Below the pieces are notes generated by a model. That model was not told the DNA's origin. It worked only from the letters and a program-made list of their open reading frames with translations, and ran no database searches. A program made the position numbers and the translations under genes. DNA of 64,000 nucleotides from NCBI GenBank assembly GCA_018287875.1, contig JAGVVL010000002.1, positions 1,860,001 through 1,924,000 of the forward strand, in the 5' to 3' direction. This stretch comes from Nigrospora sphaerica. Lineage: Eukaryota; Ascomycota; Sordariomycetes; Amphisphaeriales; Apiosporaceae. Of this stretch, positions 11,909 to 23,850 are shown piece after piece. Position 1 is the first letter of the stretch. Every line of letters begins with the position of its first letter.

Positions 11909-14900
11909 ATTGCTGCTATTGCGCGCTGCAGGGGTTGTTTGCTTTCGGCAGGCTGGGTTCGGGTTGGGATACGAGCGGTTTTTGGGGGGGGAGGGGCGAG
12001 GGGGGGACGCAAGACGAAGCCTCGCAACGCGTGCTTGTGGTTAGACTCTTCACTAGCGACGGGTCCTAAAAGACGAGGCAAGTGAAACGGCCGGTCTGCC
12101 AAAGCCGAACGGGGACGGCGTCAACACGAGCTCAATCGCAATTGGGACGAATTAGGCGCATTGAAAACAAGCCGCGATAACTTGTAGGATTGGTTGGGCT
12201 GCAGTTTCAGCACCCATCAACAGCTTGCCTCCTGTGTGTGCGCGGCCGTCTATCGCAGACCGGGGCAGCTCGGGGGGGGGGTGGTATAGGTGAGGGCAAA
12301 TGATGCAGAGGCCGCGGTCGCGGTGGTTGGTGGCGGGGACGTGCCGCGCTGAGCGAGGTCAAGGCGAAGCGCTCGCATGCGGATCGCATGCGGATATGGA
12401 GACCTAACCTCAATGCAAGCGGGCAGCCTGGGTTTGATGGCGCCAGCTCCACGATGCAGGAACGGCAGGGGATTGTGGACCGCTGGGCAGCGGCGGGGAT
12501 GGATGCTCAGGGTTGAGGGTGCACGAGTCCAAGGGTCTCTGCCAATGCCCATCGGCGAGTCGGCTTGGGTGTTAGTCGTAATTAAATATTGAAAAAAGCC
12601 GGGATTAGCTTGTCCCCGAAAAACCAGTTGGAACTGCCATGGCCAGGCAGAAATCTGCGGTTGCCTGCGCGATGGCATACAGGCGCCGCCTTTTGATGGG
12701 GCCCGGCTCCGCTGCACGATGATCGTCTCGTAGCAAGTGACTTGCAGACGACCCAGCCAAGTCCAGCCGTAGCCAACGGCAGGCCGGCAACGGTTCATCC
12801 ATTCACGATGGCCAGGCTGCCACCCTAGCAACCGCCCCGAGGCACCGGAGCCCCGTGTTTAGCGTTTACCGTGGAGGCAGAAGGCGACGAAGCTCGTTCC
12901 TGTTCCGTAGAACCGTCCTGGAGGCGAACTGCACTCCCCACCCGCTTAGTGCTAGGAGACGGGGGGGGGGGTCCATGGCATCGAGACTACAGCTACGAAT
13001 ACATCGCAATGACCTAGCCTGTGTCGGGATTGCGGAAGACTCCTAACGGGGCCCCCGGGAATGAAACAATCGCAGACACATGACCCGTTCAGGAGTTTGC
13101 GCAAAAGCACGGCAGACCAGCATGCGTGCCAAAACATGAAGTACTAGATGGGCACAGCGTGGCCAATCCCCCCAGGCAGACCGAAACAAAAGAGCTGGGG
13201 AATGCAGGCGAGGGGGCAAAGGGGGCAGGGAGCCAGCCGCAACAATAACAATAATAATAACAACAGTCATGTACGCGTTGACCCTGACCGCGTCGCTCTC
13301 GTGTTCGCATGCCGTGTCATGCCGCGCCATGCCGTGCCGCTCCTGTTGCTGCTGGTCACCCCAAGACGGTTAAATCTGGAAGCCCGGAAGGTATGTGAGC
13401 ATGGATGGAAGTGAGGAGGTACATATGACCTGCCATAACACGTGATGGCTTGAAAAGTCTTCTCTTCCATCCATCCATCCATCCATCCATCACAGCCCTG
13501 GCTCCGAGGCAATTCCTTCAGGGGTAGACGGACTGAGCCTGGGCAGAATCAACAGTCGGCCACCCCATGAACCGACGGACGACATTCTCCCCCTGGTGGT
13601 GGCTTCATGTAGAGATGATCCCTGGAGCGGCAGGTCGGGTCTGATGAATTGAAAACCACCAGCCCTTCGGCACCCTGGGCAGGGCTTCCGCAATGGGGGG
13701 TGACAGAGCACAAACGGGTCCGTGCCCTACCAGCCATCGACGGCAGCTCCTCAATACGGAGTCGCGAGAGGGTGCCCGGGTTCGCTGGGAGGAGTCGATG
13801 GATCACAAGTGGAAGCCAACCCAGCTGCTACAATTTGGGGGATAGAGAGAGAGAGAGAGAAAGATGAGGATGGGAGAGCCGAGCTTATGGATGGGACGGG
13901 GGGCAGTTGGACGGGTATACCTAGCCTGGGAAGCCTTATAGCGGACAGTCCTGGCCAAAGTTATGGGATAAGAGGTACCTAGTATGCCGAATGTGTGCTG
14001 CTAGCCACATGCCAGGCCTGGGATGCCCCCAGGGCCAACCAAGCAGCCCAGCCCACCCCAGCCCACCCAACTTAACTTATGTACATATGATGTATGTAGA
14101 GGTTACCACTATCAGGGAGCTGGAGCGTCTGTGAGAGAGAGAGGGAGAGACAGGCTGGAGGTATAGATGGAAAGAAATGTAGGTACTTCTTCCTACAACC
14201 CACCCAAGCCACTCGCCCATCCTACGCCCACACCCATCACACCCACTGCCCGTCGCTGGTCAACCAATTCATTGATTTGCCCGCCCGCCAACCCATGGGC
14301 CATCCACCAACCTCTTCGACATTTCGCTCGTCGGTTCGCCGCTGTCTTGGATGCAAGCAAGAATCCGGTTTGCATCCTGCGCACTTCATCACCTCTGGCA
14401 CAGCCGAACGTTCTCGCTGAAGCGTCTCTGTACCTATCTATTCTTGACCTACCACGGCATCGTCACAGCCCCTACGCCCGCCGTCGCATTACGACGCGCA
14501 TTGCATCACACCTTCGACCGGCCAGCCTGCTTGCTCCATTGCGGCAAACTGTGACCTTGGCGGATTGAGTCCTCTCGTCCACTGCCTCCCCGGCCTCCGG
14601 CCTGCGCCCGCGCGCCCGGATCCTCTGGATGCACCACCTAGAAACTGAAAAATAACCACGAGGACCACCTCGCCCTGCGAATTCCACGTCGAAACGCCAC
14701 CTTGCACCCTTGGAAATCACAGACCCCATCCCCATCCCCCCCCAGGCTGCCCGACGTGGCCGCACCCCCACCTCCCACTGTTGTTTGGGCTCGGAGATTG
14801 ACGACGGAGGAGGAAGCTACGCGAAGCACAGAAGGAAATCTCTACAAACACGGGACCATGCGACCGGCCAGTAGCAGGAGTTGCTGAGGAGGGCAGACCA

Positions 14901-15220
14901 TCTTGGTTACCCATTCGCGCGTCCACTGCTGCGCGGCCATTTCCACTTTCGTTTCTATCAAGCAACAAACATACGTAACCGCGCTCCCATCCGCCGCATG
15001 GTCGCTGCTCCCGGATCGCCCTCCGGTAAAGTCCACTGGACTCACGCCAGATCACCGCACCATCAGACCGTATTCTACCCGATAGCGGACCATACGACAC
15101 AAACAGAGACTCCAGGCACCGGACCCGCCTGCCGCAGGTCCAAGTCCACTACCATCAACACCCCCCCCGGAAGCACATGCCTAGGAGGCCCGCATTTAGC
15201 GTTGGAGCCGTACCGCAACC
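11909..15220. other. Long low-complexity intergenic region upstream of Byr4-like gene
   Basis: 3.3 kb between divergent XRCC4-like and Byr4-like genes. It contains G-runs near 12271-12281 and 12961-12972, AAT/AAC repeats near 13240-13265, a CATC tract, AG repeats near 13847-13862 and repeated CCCAGCCCAC near 14045-14070. Many overlapping ORFs on both strands show compositional bias only. The part from about 14160 is Cys/Thr/Pro-biased in every frame and is probably the long leader of the Byr4-like transcript, possibly with non-coding introns. No tRNA, rRNA or transposon was recognised. Confidence 0.55.
13467..13491. repeat. (CATC)n microsatellite
   Basis: About six uninterrupted copies of the tetranucleotide CATC in the intergenic region between the XRCC4-like and Byr4-like genes. 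Confidence 0.9.
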
Positions 15221-18200
15221 ATGGAACCCCTACAACTGAAACCGAGACAGCCCGTGGAGGAGGAGGTCGAGAACTGGGACGACGATGATTTTATGATTGA
15301 TAATGACGACCTCGCCTTCCGGAGCGCCACCAGCTCCTACCATCCAAGCCGTCGCGACAGCCATACGTCCTTCCGCTCTGATCGCGACTCGCTGGCTGGA
15401 GACGAAGAGAGGCATGTCCATCTGCCTGGCGACGACGAAAAGTCCACCATGGATGCCATATCCGCTGCTGCGAGTGCTGGCATTCCCATCCCCCAAAACA
15501 TCCCGCCCTCGGCCCTTCTGGGCGGCGCCATCAGGCGTCTCGGCTGCAAGAAGGTCAAGAAGATCTACCAGGAAGACTGGGGTGATGATATGGAGATGCC
15601 GGATATTACACAAGGCCTCCGCCTCAAGCCCCGGGACGGCTCGCAGTTCCCTGCAGAGCTGCATCATGTCAGCGTCGCCTCGGCTACGCCCAGCCCTCTC
15701 AAATCACCAAAGTTCGGCACGATGGGCACCACTTTGCCCCAGGCACAACCACGAACACTTGGCTCGCCCGTCAACTTGGATAGGTTCCGGGATGATGACG
15801 ATGACGATGTATTTGGCGACGGCGAATCCACTATCCGGGCTTCTAAGGTGATGCCCCCGGGCAAAGCGCTCACCTTCGTTACACCCCCTACTCCCATCAA
15901 CTACTCCACCAGGCCTATGACGCCGCCGGCAAGGGAGACAGACGACGACTTTGAGGCCGATCTAGAACTTCCATCCAACGGCGAGCTCAGGCTCACAAGC
16001 CGTCAGGACATCCCGAAAACACCAGCTGCGAGCACCGCCGACGATTTTGACTGGGGTGAGGGCAGTCTGGGGACGCGCTTCGGCGGCACACGTCGCGATG
16101 CCTTCGCCACCCGCAACTCGAGTGCGGCCGCGTTGAGCCCGAGCATATCGAGCTCCATTACGGCCGAGAGTGAAGACGAAACGTTCGACGGGCTGGTTTT
16201 GCCTATGGGCCCTCTGGACCTCAGTGAACGGCTCAAACGCCGAAAGCGGCAGCTTCAATCCCTTGGCTTGGAAAACCAGCAGCCGCGCTCGAACCCGCAG
16301 ACGCTCCCAAACCGGACGTCCCCTGCCACACCGGGGGAGGAGTTCGAGGAAGACGACTGGGAGGGTCTCGATTTACGAGGCGGCGACGTCTTGGGATCAG
16401 CAAAGTCCAGTATGCATCGCAACGTCAAACTCAAAGATCTGCGGCCAATGAGCCCTGCGCGCCCCAAAGCGGCTGTGTCCATTACTTTCACGCAGAAGCC
16501 ATTGCCGAACCCCCCCACCTCCCGCCTGCCCCGTCCCATGATTAACCATGAACGATCGCACACACTGACCGCGCTGGAGCCCGTCTCGGAAAGCGGTGGC
16601 CCTATACCTGCCCGGCCTCTGAGGAAGAACCAAGCCAGACTCGGCCACTCTAACCATTCCTCCCTGTCGAGCGTCGGCGGACCCACCACGCCCACCACTG
16701 TTAGTTCCTATCATGCACCAACCCCCCGGAGAGAGCTTGGCCAGAAATCGTCCACGGGCACCTTGCGATCCGAGCCCACCACGACAAATGCACAACTTCT
16801 GCGCCTCAAGAGGTCGCTCCCTGCCATGGGAGGTCAACAACCTTCGGCTCGCCCTAGCAGCACGCGCTACGAGAGACCGATTTCTTGGACGGATGCCACT
16901 AGGCCTCCATCGTCTCTGGGCCCCAAGGCGCCCATTGACCGGCCCCGTATGCAAGTTGAAAGCAGCGCCGCTCAAGCGCGCAAGAACCCACCGCCATTCC
17001 TGCCCGCTGGGGCGTCCCACTCCCAGTCTAAACACGTGCTCGCGCAGAGCTCGCGCTACTCCCGGCGACACAACTCGGATCAAGGGCCAGAAATAAGACC
17101 ACTGTCCCGCGTCGGCACGCTCCGCTCGCCCAGTCCCCGAAGGCATCGGCACGTGGAGAAGATGGCCGCTGAGCCGTGGCAGCAACTGAGTAGGCCCCGA
17201 CGTCTGCGTCAATTCGGCGACGGCTCGGAGCTTGACGGCTTTGATGATTTGCCAACTTCGGCCCACAGCGAATCCCGATTTGAGAAACAGCCCGTGGGCA
17301 GCGGCAACCGCACCAACGTCCGGAACAAAGTCTTCCAGAACGTGCTTCCGGGTCGCGGTACCCCTTCGCCCGTTTCTTCGTCCCAGCCATCGGCCAAGAT
17401 CGACTACACGCCACGTTTCGCGCGCGACACTACCGCCAGTCGTATGGCGCGGGAAAGTAACATGGCGCAACGCGTGCCCAGCAACGGGCACCTCGGTGCC
17501 GCCGGTACCCTAACTTCACCCCGCGTCACGCAATTGTCCACCCGAGGCGCCTTGCGTGCCCACCCGTCCCAGGGCAACTCGCTGAGCCGGCCCAAGAAGA
17601 CGCGGAGGGCGCCGCAGCTGAAGCCGCATTTAATATCCAATCTGAGCTCTGCCAGAGACCCCAAAGGTGAGTCAATCCTGCCATGGTCGCTAGAGCCCCG
17701 CTGACTCGAACAAGTGATAAACGGCATGAGATACAACCCTGAGACCTTCCGATGGGAGGGTAATGATACGGCGTTGACGGTGTTCGATGGCGCCGCCTCG
17801 ACGCCGTCGACGGCCTCCATGGCGCCCCAAGTACGAGAGAGGGAGAGTACGACACCGCGCCCCATGCTCATTCACAACATGGGCATCAGCAAGGGTGTTC
17901 GACGCGTCGGCAACATGGTCTTCGACCCCGTCCAGTTTTGCTGGCTCAAGGTCGATCCCGCTCCTTCCTCCCGTATGGGAGAACCCATGGAGACGATCGA
18001 GGACGAAGACGACCCGTTCCGGGACATTCCCGATCTCGAGGACCGCGACCCGGACGCTGCTGACGGCCACGTCCGTATCGGCGATATGAATGACGATTGG
18101 ATAGTGGGCGAGGAGTTTGACGTCGGCCCCGAGTTCATCCGGCGCCAGCGCGAAGAAGAAGAGAGATGGCGCAAGAAGTGCGAGAAATGGATCGGCGCCG

Positions 18201-18259
18201 TCGAACGCGACACAACCACCTGGAAATGGGCCCTGAGAGACCTTGTCCTGGAATCGTGA
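15221..18259 (+). CDS. byr4: Byr4/Bfa1-like two-component GAP subunit of the septation initiation network
   Basis: Two exons (15221-17666, 17715-18259) give 996 residues; the GT-AG intron closes the frame to read DPK-VINGMRYNPETFRW. The C-terminal block after residue 815 carries the paired Byr4/Bfa1 motifs: MRYNPETFRWEGND and, about 60 residues on, VRRVGNMVFDPVQFCWLK. It ends in EDDPFRDIPDL and a charged helix (FIRRQREEEERWRKKCEKW). The N-terminal 800 residues are mostly disordered, rich in Ser, Pro, Asp and SP/TP sites, apart from GAIRRLGCKKVKKIYQEDW near residue 105, another conserved element. In yeasts Byr4/Bfa1 binds Cdc16/Bub2 at the spindle pole body and keeps the Spg1/Tem1 GTPase inactive, delaying septation. 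The many SP/TP sites fit cell-cycle phosphorylation (inference). Confidence 0.9.
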
Positions 18260-19595
18260 TACCCCCTCCCAAACGACGACTCACAGTTTACATGCATTTA
18301 CGGCCGGAAAACGAAAACGACTCATGACCCTGGACGCATATGATTATGGCGTTTCGACACTACAGAATTTAATGGGGAGGAGATCTGTTTCTTGGGGGCG
18401 GTATCGCATGGCACCATCCCCACTGTTCTTTTTACAACTACAACATTTTTCGATCATCTGGTCGGCCTACGGGCAACTAGAAGGGGCAGGGACAGGGCAA
18501 CCAGGCCAGGCCTCGGGGGACGACGACGACGGGTCGTCTTGATGGCTCGGAACGCGGCGGGACGGGCTTGTTGGGGGAGGTCGCGGTTAGGGCACGCGGC
18601 CCACGGCTTCGCAGGAGACGAGATTTGCACCTGGAATCGGTGCTGGAAAGGGAGGCGTGGCTTTGGCTCACGAAGGACTAACGAAACTTTACGACCATGA
18701 CTTGCGATGAATGCGATATGATATTAGGGTGTATTTGTAGGGATGGCAAACGACTACGGTCTGTTTTGGTCACGAAAAGAATTGACGACGCTATGGACTG
18801 CATGGATGTGTTTTGGCATGTACTGGTGTGATGTTGATGAGTGCGAAGGGAGGTCCTGTTTATCTCTGGGGTATATGTCATGGCGAGTGTGCTTGGTGCC
18901 TACCTACCTAATGTACTTTCCTGTTCGGGATGCGGTGAGGGGCGGTTCTCTCGCGGGACATGCCTCATCGGACTCTCTACCTTTTACGCATAGTAGGTAT
19001 AGTACAGAACATAGAGTATTACTTGTTACCTAACTGGAAAGTAAACAACACAAGAGAAAGAGGCCGAGCCGGCCTTAGACGCGCGGAGTCCGCCGTTTGC
19101 AACAGGCCCCGGGAGGCAAAACGACACGGTCGTGTAGCCAAGAAAGGAAGGTCGCATTTGTTCCTCCCCGGTTCTCCCCACGCCATCCGGACCCGCGGCT
19201 GCACTATGTTATCATGGCACACCGGGCCTGCGCAAATTTCGTCCCCATTTCGGCTTGATAAAGAAGGTCGCGATGGCACCGAGAGACAGGGGACGGCCGA
19301 TGGCGTCTCTGATTGGCGAAAGGCGACGTCGTTTGCGCGGTCGGAGAGCGGCCAGGTTGCGTCGGCAGATTGCAGTCGGCCGGTAACCGCACAATATGCG
19401 TCGCTACCCGGTGCGTTCCCCCTCTATATCTGATGCTGTACGCCGCCCGAGGGAGGCGGAGAGGATGGGCTCTGCTCTTGGTCCTCCCATCGCTCCGTCT
19501 TCCCGAATTGTGTGGTGTCTGCTAGCTGGGGCGTCAAGCAGCTGGCATCGATCCGGACACTGAACCGAGCCGGGTTGCATTTCACCCACGCCGTC
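18260..19595. other. Intergenic region
   Basis: 1.34 kb downstream of the Byr4-like gene and upstream of the M6 protease. The first part is 3' UTR. Around 18880-19040 the DNA is more AT-rich with TACCTACCTA-type strings. ORFs here are short and unconvincing. A frame open from 19512 into the protease gene lacks a better start than the ATG at 19596. Confidence 0.55.
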
Positions 19596-21635
19596 ATGGG
19601 CTACCCGAGGCAGCGGGCAAGGGCCGTCGCCGCCACGGCGACGGCCTTGTTGGTTGGGCAGACGCTGGCGGCGCCGTGCTCGTCGACGGATCCCTTCAAG
19701 GTCCTGGATTTGCAGACGTGGGTGAATCCCGACGACATGACGTGGGCCGACTTCGTGACGCCGCCCGGAACCGACTGGGCGAACGCCGAGCGCAAGGGCT
19801 CGGAGCGCAACTTCAACATCGCCATGGTCATGATCGACTACCCGGACAAGACGTTCGTGGTGAGCGGCGAGGCCAAGGCGGACATATACGGCAACCCGCA
19901 GCCCGAGGCGGCGGGCATCAAGCGCGAGGACGTGCCGGCGTACTACCGGGACCTGCTCAACACGCCCAACAAGGACAACGGCGGCCATACGCTGCACGAG
20001 TACTGGATGCAGGACTCGCTCGGCCGCTACGGCGTCGACCTGACCGTCTTCGGCGCCTACGAGATGCCGGGCCTGTCGTTCGAGTACGGCATCGACGACG
20101 AGCCCGGCGGCTTCAACGAGGGCGCCTGCCCGGCGGGCTACACGTGCAGCCGCGACATGCGCGGCGACTCGCTGGGCCTGTGGCGCGCCGACGTCGGCAA
20201 CGCGACGGCCGATGCCTTCGAGCTGGTCTTCATCCTGTCGGCCGGGCAGGACGAGTCGTCGACGTGGCAGGAGTTTGGCGAGATGAAATGGGACTCGCGC
20301 GACGACGTGCCCGCCGAGTTCGGACCGCCCGCCGGCCGCGACGGCAACGGCACGCTGCCCAACTGGGCGGCGACCCGCTACGTCGACTGGTCCTCGTGGG
20401 CGGCCGCCAGCAACATCTGGCCCAACGCCGGCGGCGGCTCGTCGACGCAGGGCGAGAGCAGCGGCGCCGCGACCTTTGCCCACGAGCTGTCGCACCTGCT
20501 AGGCATCGGCGACAACTACAACAATCCCTACGGCAACCCGCTGCGGCGCGCCTACGCCGGCCCCTTTTCCATGATGGATAGGGGGAGCTTCAACGGCCCC
20601 GGAGGCCCCCACACCCGCTGGGTCATCCCCGCGACCAAGGGCGGCTCCATGGGCTCGCTCCACGCCGTCCGCGACAAGGCCCAGCTAGGCCTGGTGAGCA
20701 ACTCGAGCCTGCTGCACCTGTCGCGCGAGGGCCTGGCGGCGTCGGGCCTCGTGGTGGCGACGGTGACGGCGCGGGCCGTCGACCCGGGGCCCGACGGGCT
20801 GATCGGCCTGCGCGTCAACATGGACGGGGACCGGTCGCCGGCGTGCGACGTGAGGACCGACGTGCTCTGCGACGGCGGCGGCTACGACCACTACCACGTC
20901 GAGGTGGTGGACCGCATGGGCGCCGACAGCTTCCAGCCCGACCACGGCGTGCTGCTGTCCAAGACCAAGACGGACGATAGCGAGCAGCCCTTCATGTGGA
21001 CCATCGACGCCAACCCGCAGGACATCGAGCTCGTCGACTTTGTGCGCCCCAACGGCACCGACGCCATGATCACCATGGGCGACTACCGCCAGCTGCTCGA
21101 CGCCCTGTTCCACGCCGGCACCCGCTCCGGTAGCGCCTTCGAGCACGTCGACGAGGCCAACCGCCTGCACTTCTACGTCGTCGACGTCGCCCGCGACCCC
21201 GCCGGCGTGCTGTCGTACACCGTGGCCGTGCGCTCGCTCGACGGCGACGGCGGGCCCGGCCGCCGCGGCGCCGCCCTGGCGCCCGGCCAGAACCGCGGCG
21301 GCGACCCGGCCGGCCAGGGTGCCCTGTGCACCTTTGCGCTGACCAACAACGGCACCGCCGCCGCCGCCGCCGCCGAGGGCGCCCACCCCGACGACGTCAC
21401 CGCCTACCTGGCCGCCGACGTGTACCGGCTCAATGCCGCCGTTGACGCCGACGGCTGGCGCGTCGTCCTGCCCAACGCCCTCGCCGCCGTGCCCGTCGGC
21501 GCCTCGGCCGACGTCCGCGTCGCCGTCGGCGCCGCCGCCGGGTCCGCCGCGCCCGCCGCCGTCGTCACCCTGACGGCCACCTCGGAGTCGGACCCGAGCG
21601 CGGTGGCGACGGCGCGGTGCAGCGTGTCCCTTTAA
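19596..21635 (+). CDS. Secreted M6-type (immune inhibitor A-like) metalloprotease domain protein
   Basis: Single exon of 679 residues. The ATG at 19596 was chosen because it begins a classical signal peptide (basic start, Ala/Thr/Leu core, LAAPCS cleavage region). A further-upstream in-frame start would bury it. Zinc site HELSHLLGIGDNY at residues 296-308 gives HExxH with Gly and a downstream Asp. SMMDRGSFNGPGG follows about 35 residues later, resembling the Met-turn and GxWxG element of MEROPS family M6. The N-terminal region has FNIAMVMIDYPDKTF and a YYRDLLNTP/YWMQDSLGRYGVD segment typical of this family. The C-terminal third is Ala/Val-rich and looks like a beta-sandwich with low-complexity Ala runs. 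Predicted extracellular endopeptidase; substrate unknown. GC is markedly high even for this window. Confidence 0.82.
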   Translation: MGYPRQRARAVAATATALLVGQTLAAPCSSTDPFKVLDLQTWVNPDDMTWADFVTPPGTDWANAERKGSERNFNIAMVMIDYPDKTFVVSGEAKADIYGNPQPEAAGIKREDVPAYYRDLLNTPNKDNGGHTLHEYWMQDSLGRYGVDLTVFGAYEMPGLSFEYGIDDEPGGFNEGACPAGYTCSRDMRGDSLGLWRADVGNATADAFELVFILSAGQDESSTWQEFGEMKWDSRDDVPAEFGPPAGRDGNGTLPNWAATRYVDWSSWAAASNIWPNAGGGSSTQGESSGAATFAHELSHLLGIGDNYNNPYGNPLRRAYAGPFSMMDRGSFNGPGGPHTRWVIPATKGGSMGSLHAVRDKAQLGLVSNSSLLHLSREGLAASGLVVATVTARAVDPGPDGLIGLRVNMDGDRSPACDVRTDVLCDGGGYDHYHVEVVDRMGADSFQPDHGVLLSKTKTDDSEQPFMWTIDANPQDIELVDFVRPNGTDAMITMGDYRQLLDALFHAGTRSGSAFEHVDEANRLHFYVVDVARDPAGVLSYTVAVRSLDGDGGPGRRGAALAPGQNRGGDPAGQGALCTFALTNNGTAAAAAAEGAHPDDVTAYLAADVYRLNAAVDADGWRVVLPNALAAVPVGASADVRVAVGAAAGSAAPAAVVTLTATSESDPSAVATARCSVSL

Positions 21636-21773
21636 GAAGTCGCCGCCCCCGTTTTTGGGGGGTGTATGGGGAGGTTTGAGTTGGTGGAAAGAGAAACTGT
21701 ATTAGATAATATGACTACTTCTCAACCTGTTTGCGCACCGTGTATGAAACCCCTCGCCCGGCCGTGACCCCTA

Positions 21774-22473
21774 CTAGAACGTAAAGGAATCCGTCTCATC
21801 AACGTCGTCGCCAGCCCCGGCCTCCGGGCGAGCGACCTGGGGGGAGCTTGGGCCGCTGGCCACCGTGAAGTCGTCTATAACCACGGAACTTTCGGACTCG
21901 TTGTCGAGGAAGTCCCTCTTCCACCTTCACGGGTGAGGGAGGAGAGGGTTCGAGATCAGCCAAGGGGGCCCCGGCGCTGAAGACGGGAGGAGAGACAAGG
22001 CGGAGGAGCGCTTACTCACATATCCGCAATCTCGCGCTTGACGGCCGCGGCCGCCTTGGCCGCCTTCAAAGCCTTGCGGGTCTCGCTCTCGGCCTCGCCG
22101 CCGGCGCTGCTGGAACCGCTCGGGGTTAGTCAGCGCGTCATTTGGGCCGAAAAGAAGCCGAGAGCCAGGAGGCAGGAGGCTGGGGGGGGACTCACCCACT
22201 GCCCAGGGGCGTGGCGGAGAGCATGGGTTCCAACTTGTTGGAGACCTGGTTACCCGCGACACCAAAGTTGAAGGCGGTCAATTTGGCGTGGCTACGTTGC
22301 CGCAGGAGCCCCAAGTTAGCGGCGAGGACGACGGGGTAACAAAGCGGGAAAACCAGCGCGCCGGTTAATGTGAGTAAAACGTACTTGTCCTGGCGCGCAC
22401 GGAGAGGGGCGGCGCTGGCCTGGGCGGCCAGGAGAACGGCGACGGCCGAGACGACGAAGTTCTGGGCGTACAT
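21774..22473 (-). CDS. Small secreted protein of unknown function
   Basis: Four exons on the minus strand (22473-22385, 22291-22196, 22109-22020, 21924-21774) give 141 residues. Every intron is GT-AG and the frame closes. Residues 1-22 are a signal peptide with an ASA-APL cleavage site. The mature protein has AFNFGVAGNQVSNKLEPM, then an Ala/Lys-rich helix (KALKAAKAAAAVKREI), then WKRDFLDNESESS and an acidic, Pro/Ser-containing tail ending TDSFTF. It has no cysteines, unlike typical effectors. I do not recognise a domain. Its 3' end converges on the M6 protease with 138 bp between stops. The gene could encode a cell-wall or secreted helical protein, but no function is assigned. Confidence 0.75.
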
Positions 22474-23850
22474 GCTGAGGAAGCGCGGGTTGCGTTCGGG
22501 AGGGGGAGAGGGTTGCGTGGAGTGGCGGAGGTCAAGGGGTAAAAAGAGCGAATCAGTGGGTGGTGAGTGAGGGAGCGAAGAAAGAAGTGCCTGGTGGTTG
22601 AGCGAGGTGGATGATGATGGAAACAAAACCGGTCCCCTCACTGAACGAAGCCACCGTTATATACACCACACACGATGGGCCGGGGGCGAGCGAAAAGATA
22701 TTAGCCATGGCGGTTGTTTCGGAGACAGCGCACTCATTCAAGCGGACCATTTGACTCAGCCCGCGCGTTCCCCCCTCCTTCCCTCCCCTCAGCGCGCCGG
22801 TCTGTTCGGAGCGAAATGGACCCCATCGTCGGGCCTGGGGCCGGAGCGCCGTGAACGAGCCCTGTCTCACCACAGGGGGGGATGGCGACCTTTCCCAGCT
22901 TCCCGGGCGGCGGTTTCTGGCGTGCCCAGACACGGCACACAAGGGGTAGGGCCCTTTCGCCCCTGGCCCAAGGGGCGGTCACCAACAGCCAAAAAGCAAC
23001 GAGCCTCGTGGCTATCCTCGCGGGCGCCACGGCCGGCCTGGGAAAGAGTCGCAGATTGGCAGATCTCTTGCTTCCGGGCCACTTTCAAGCGCCGCAGGGA
23101 GGGACGAGGGGCACCATCTGAGACACCCTCCGGACGAGGGTTTAATGGCCTGCCCGTCCGCCCGCCCGCCCTTCACGTCAAATCTCCCCCCTTCTGCCTC
23201 CTGACCGCCAGAGACAGAAACCTCCCAGACTAGGCGGTGGGAACCACGGCGACGGCTGGCAATACCATGGCTACGGGAACCCGGTGTGCGAGGTCGGGGC
23301 CGTGAGTGGGAAAGCAGCTGCAATAGTTCCTAGGTAAGGCCATGAGCCTGACCCTTGTTGTCTTTGAAGTCACGAATCGATTGGCTGCCAGGACCTCCTG
23401 TCAGAGTAGCAGCGGCAAAGCCCGCTTTCTGCTGTCTCTGTTTCCGATGGACTGTATTTCCTGTTTCCTGGGGTACGCCTGCTAAAACGAGCCCAAGTCT
23501 GCGTACTTCGAATCCGACTCAAATCAAGGAAGAGAAAAGACGTGTGCTCGGTCTGCACTCCGGGGCTGCCGCATTTCAATCTCTGCTTGTCCAACTTCAT
23601 TATTTCCGTGCGGCCCTGTGTGCCCACCGGAAGACCTGGTCGTATCTTTCACGTAATCACCGGGGGGAGGGTGCGTGTGATGAACCGTGGCGTTCCTTCT
23701 CCCCCGCTCAAGGGCCTACCAACTTCGAAGCATCTCACGGCTCCGGGTAATATGGTGGCGCGTCTTCCGGTTTTCTTCCACATACGACCGCCCTATCCGG
23801 CTGGTTAGGTTCCCGGGCTTGCACTGCTTTGTAGAGTGGCGCAATTTCAC
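22474..23850. other. Intergenic region
   Basis: 1.38 kb upstream of the small secreted gene. GC-rich to about 23250, then more mixed. Overlapping ORFs (22598-23233 plus, 23012-23323 minus and others) have no domain or consistent codon signal. Nothing recognised. Confidence 0.5.

Noticed and set aside
19404..20495. 363-codon minus frame opposite M6 protease
   Set aside because: Arg/Ala/Val-rich antisense shadow of a high-GC exon.
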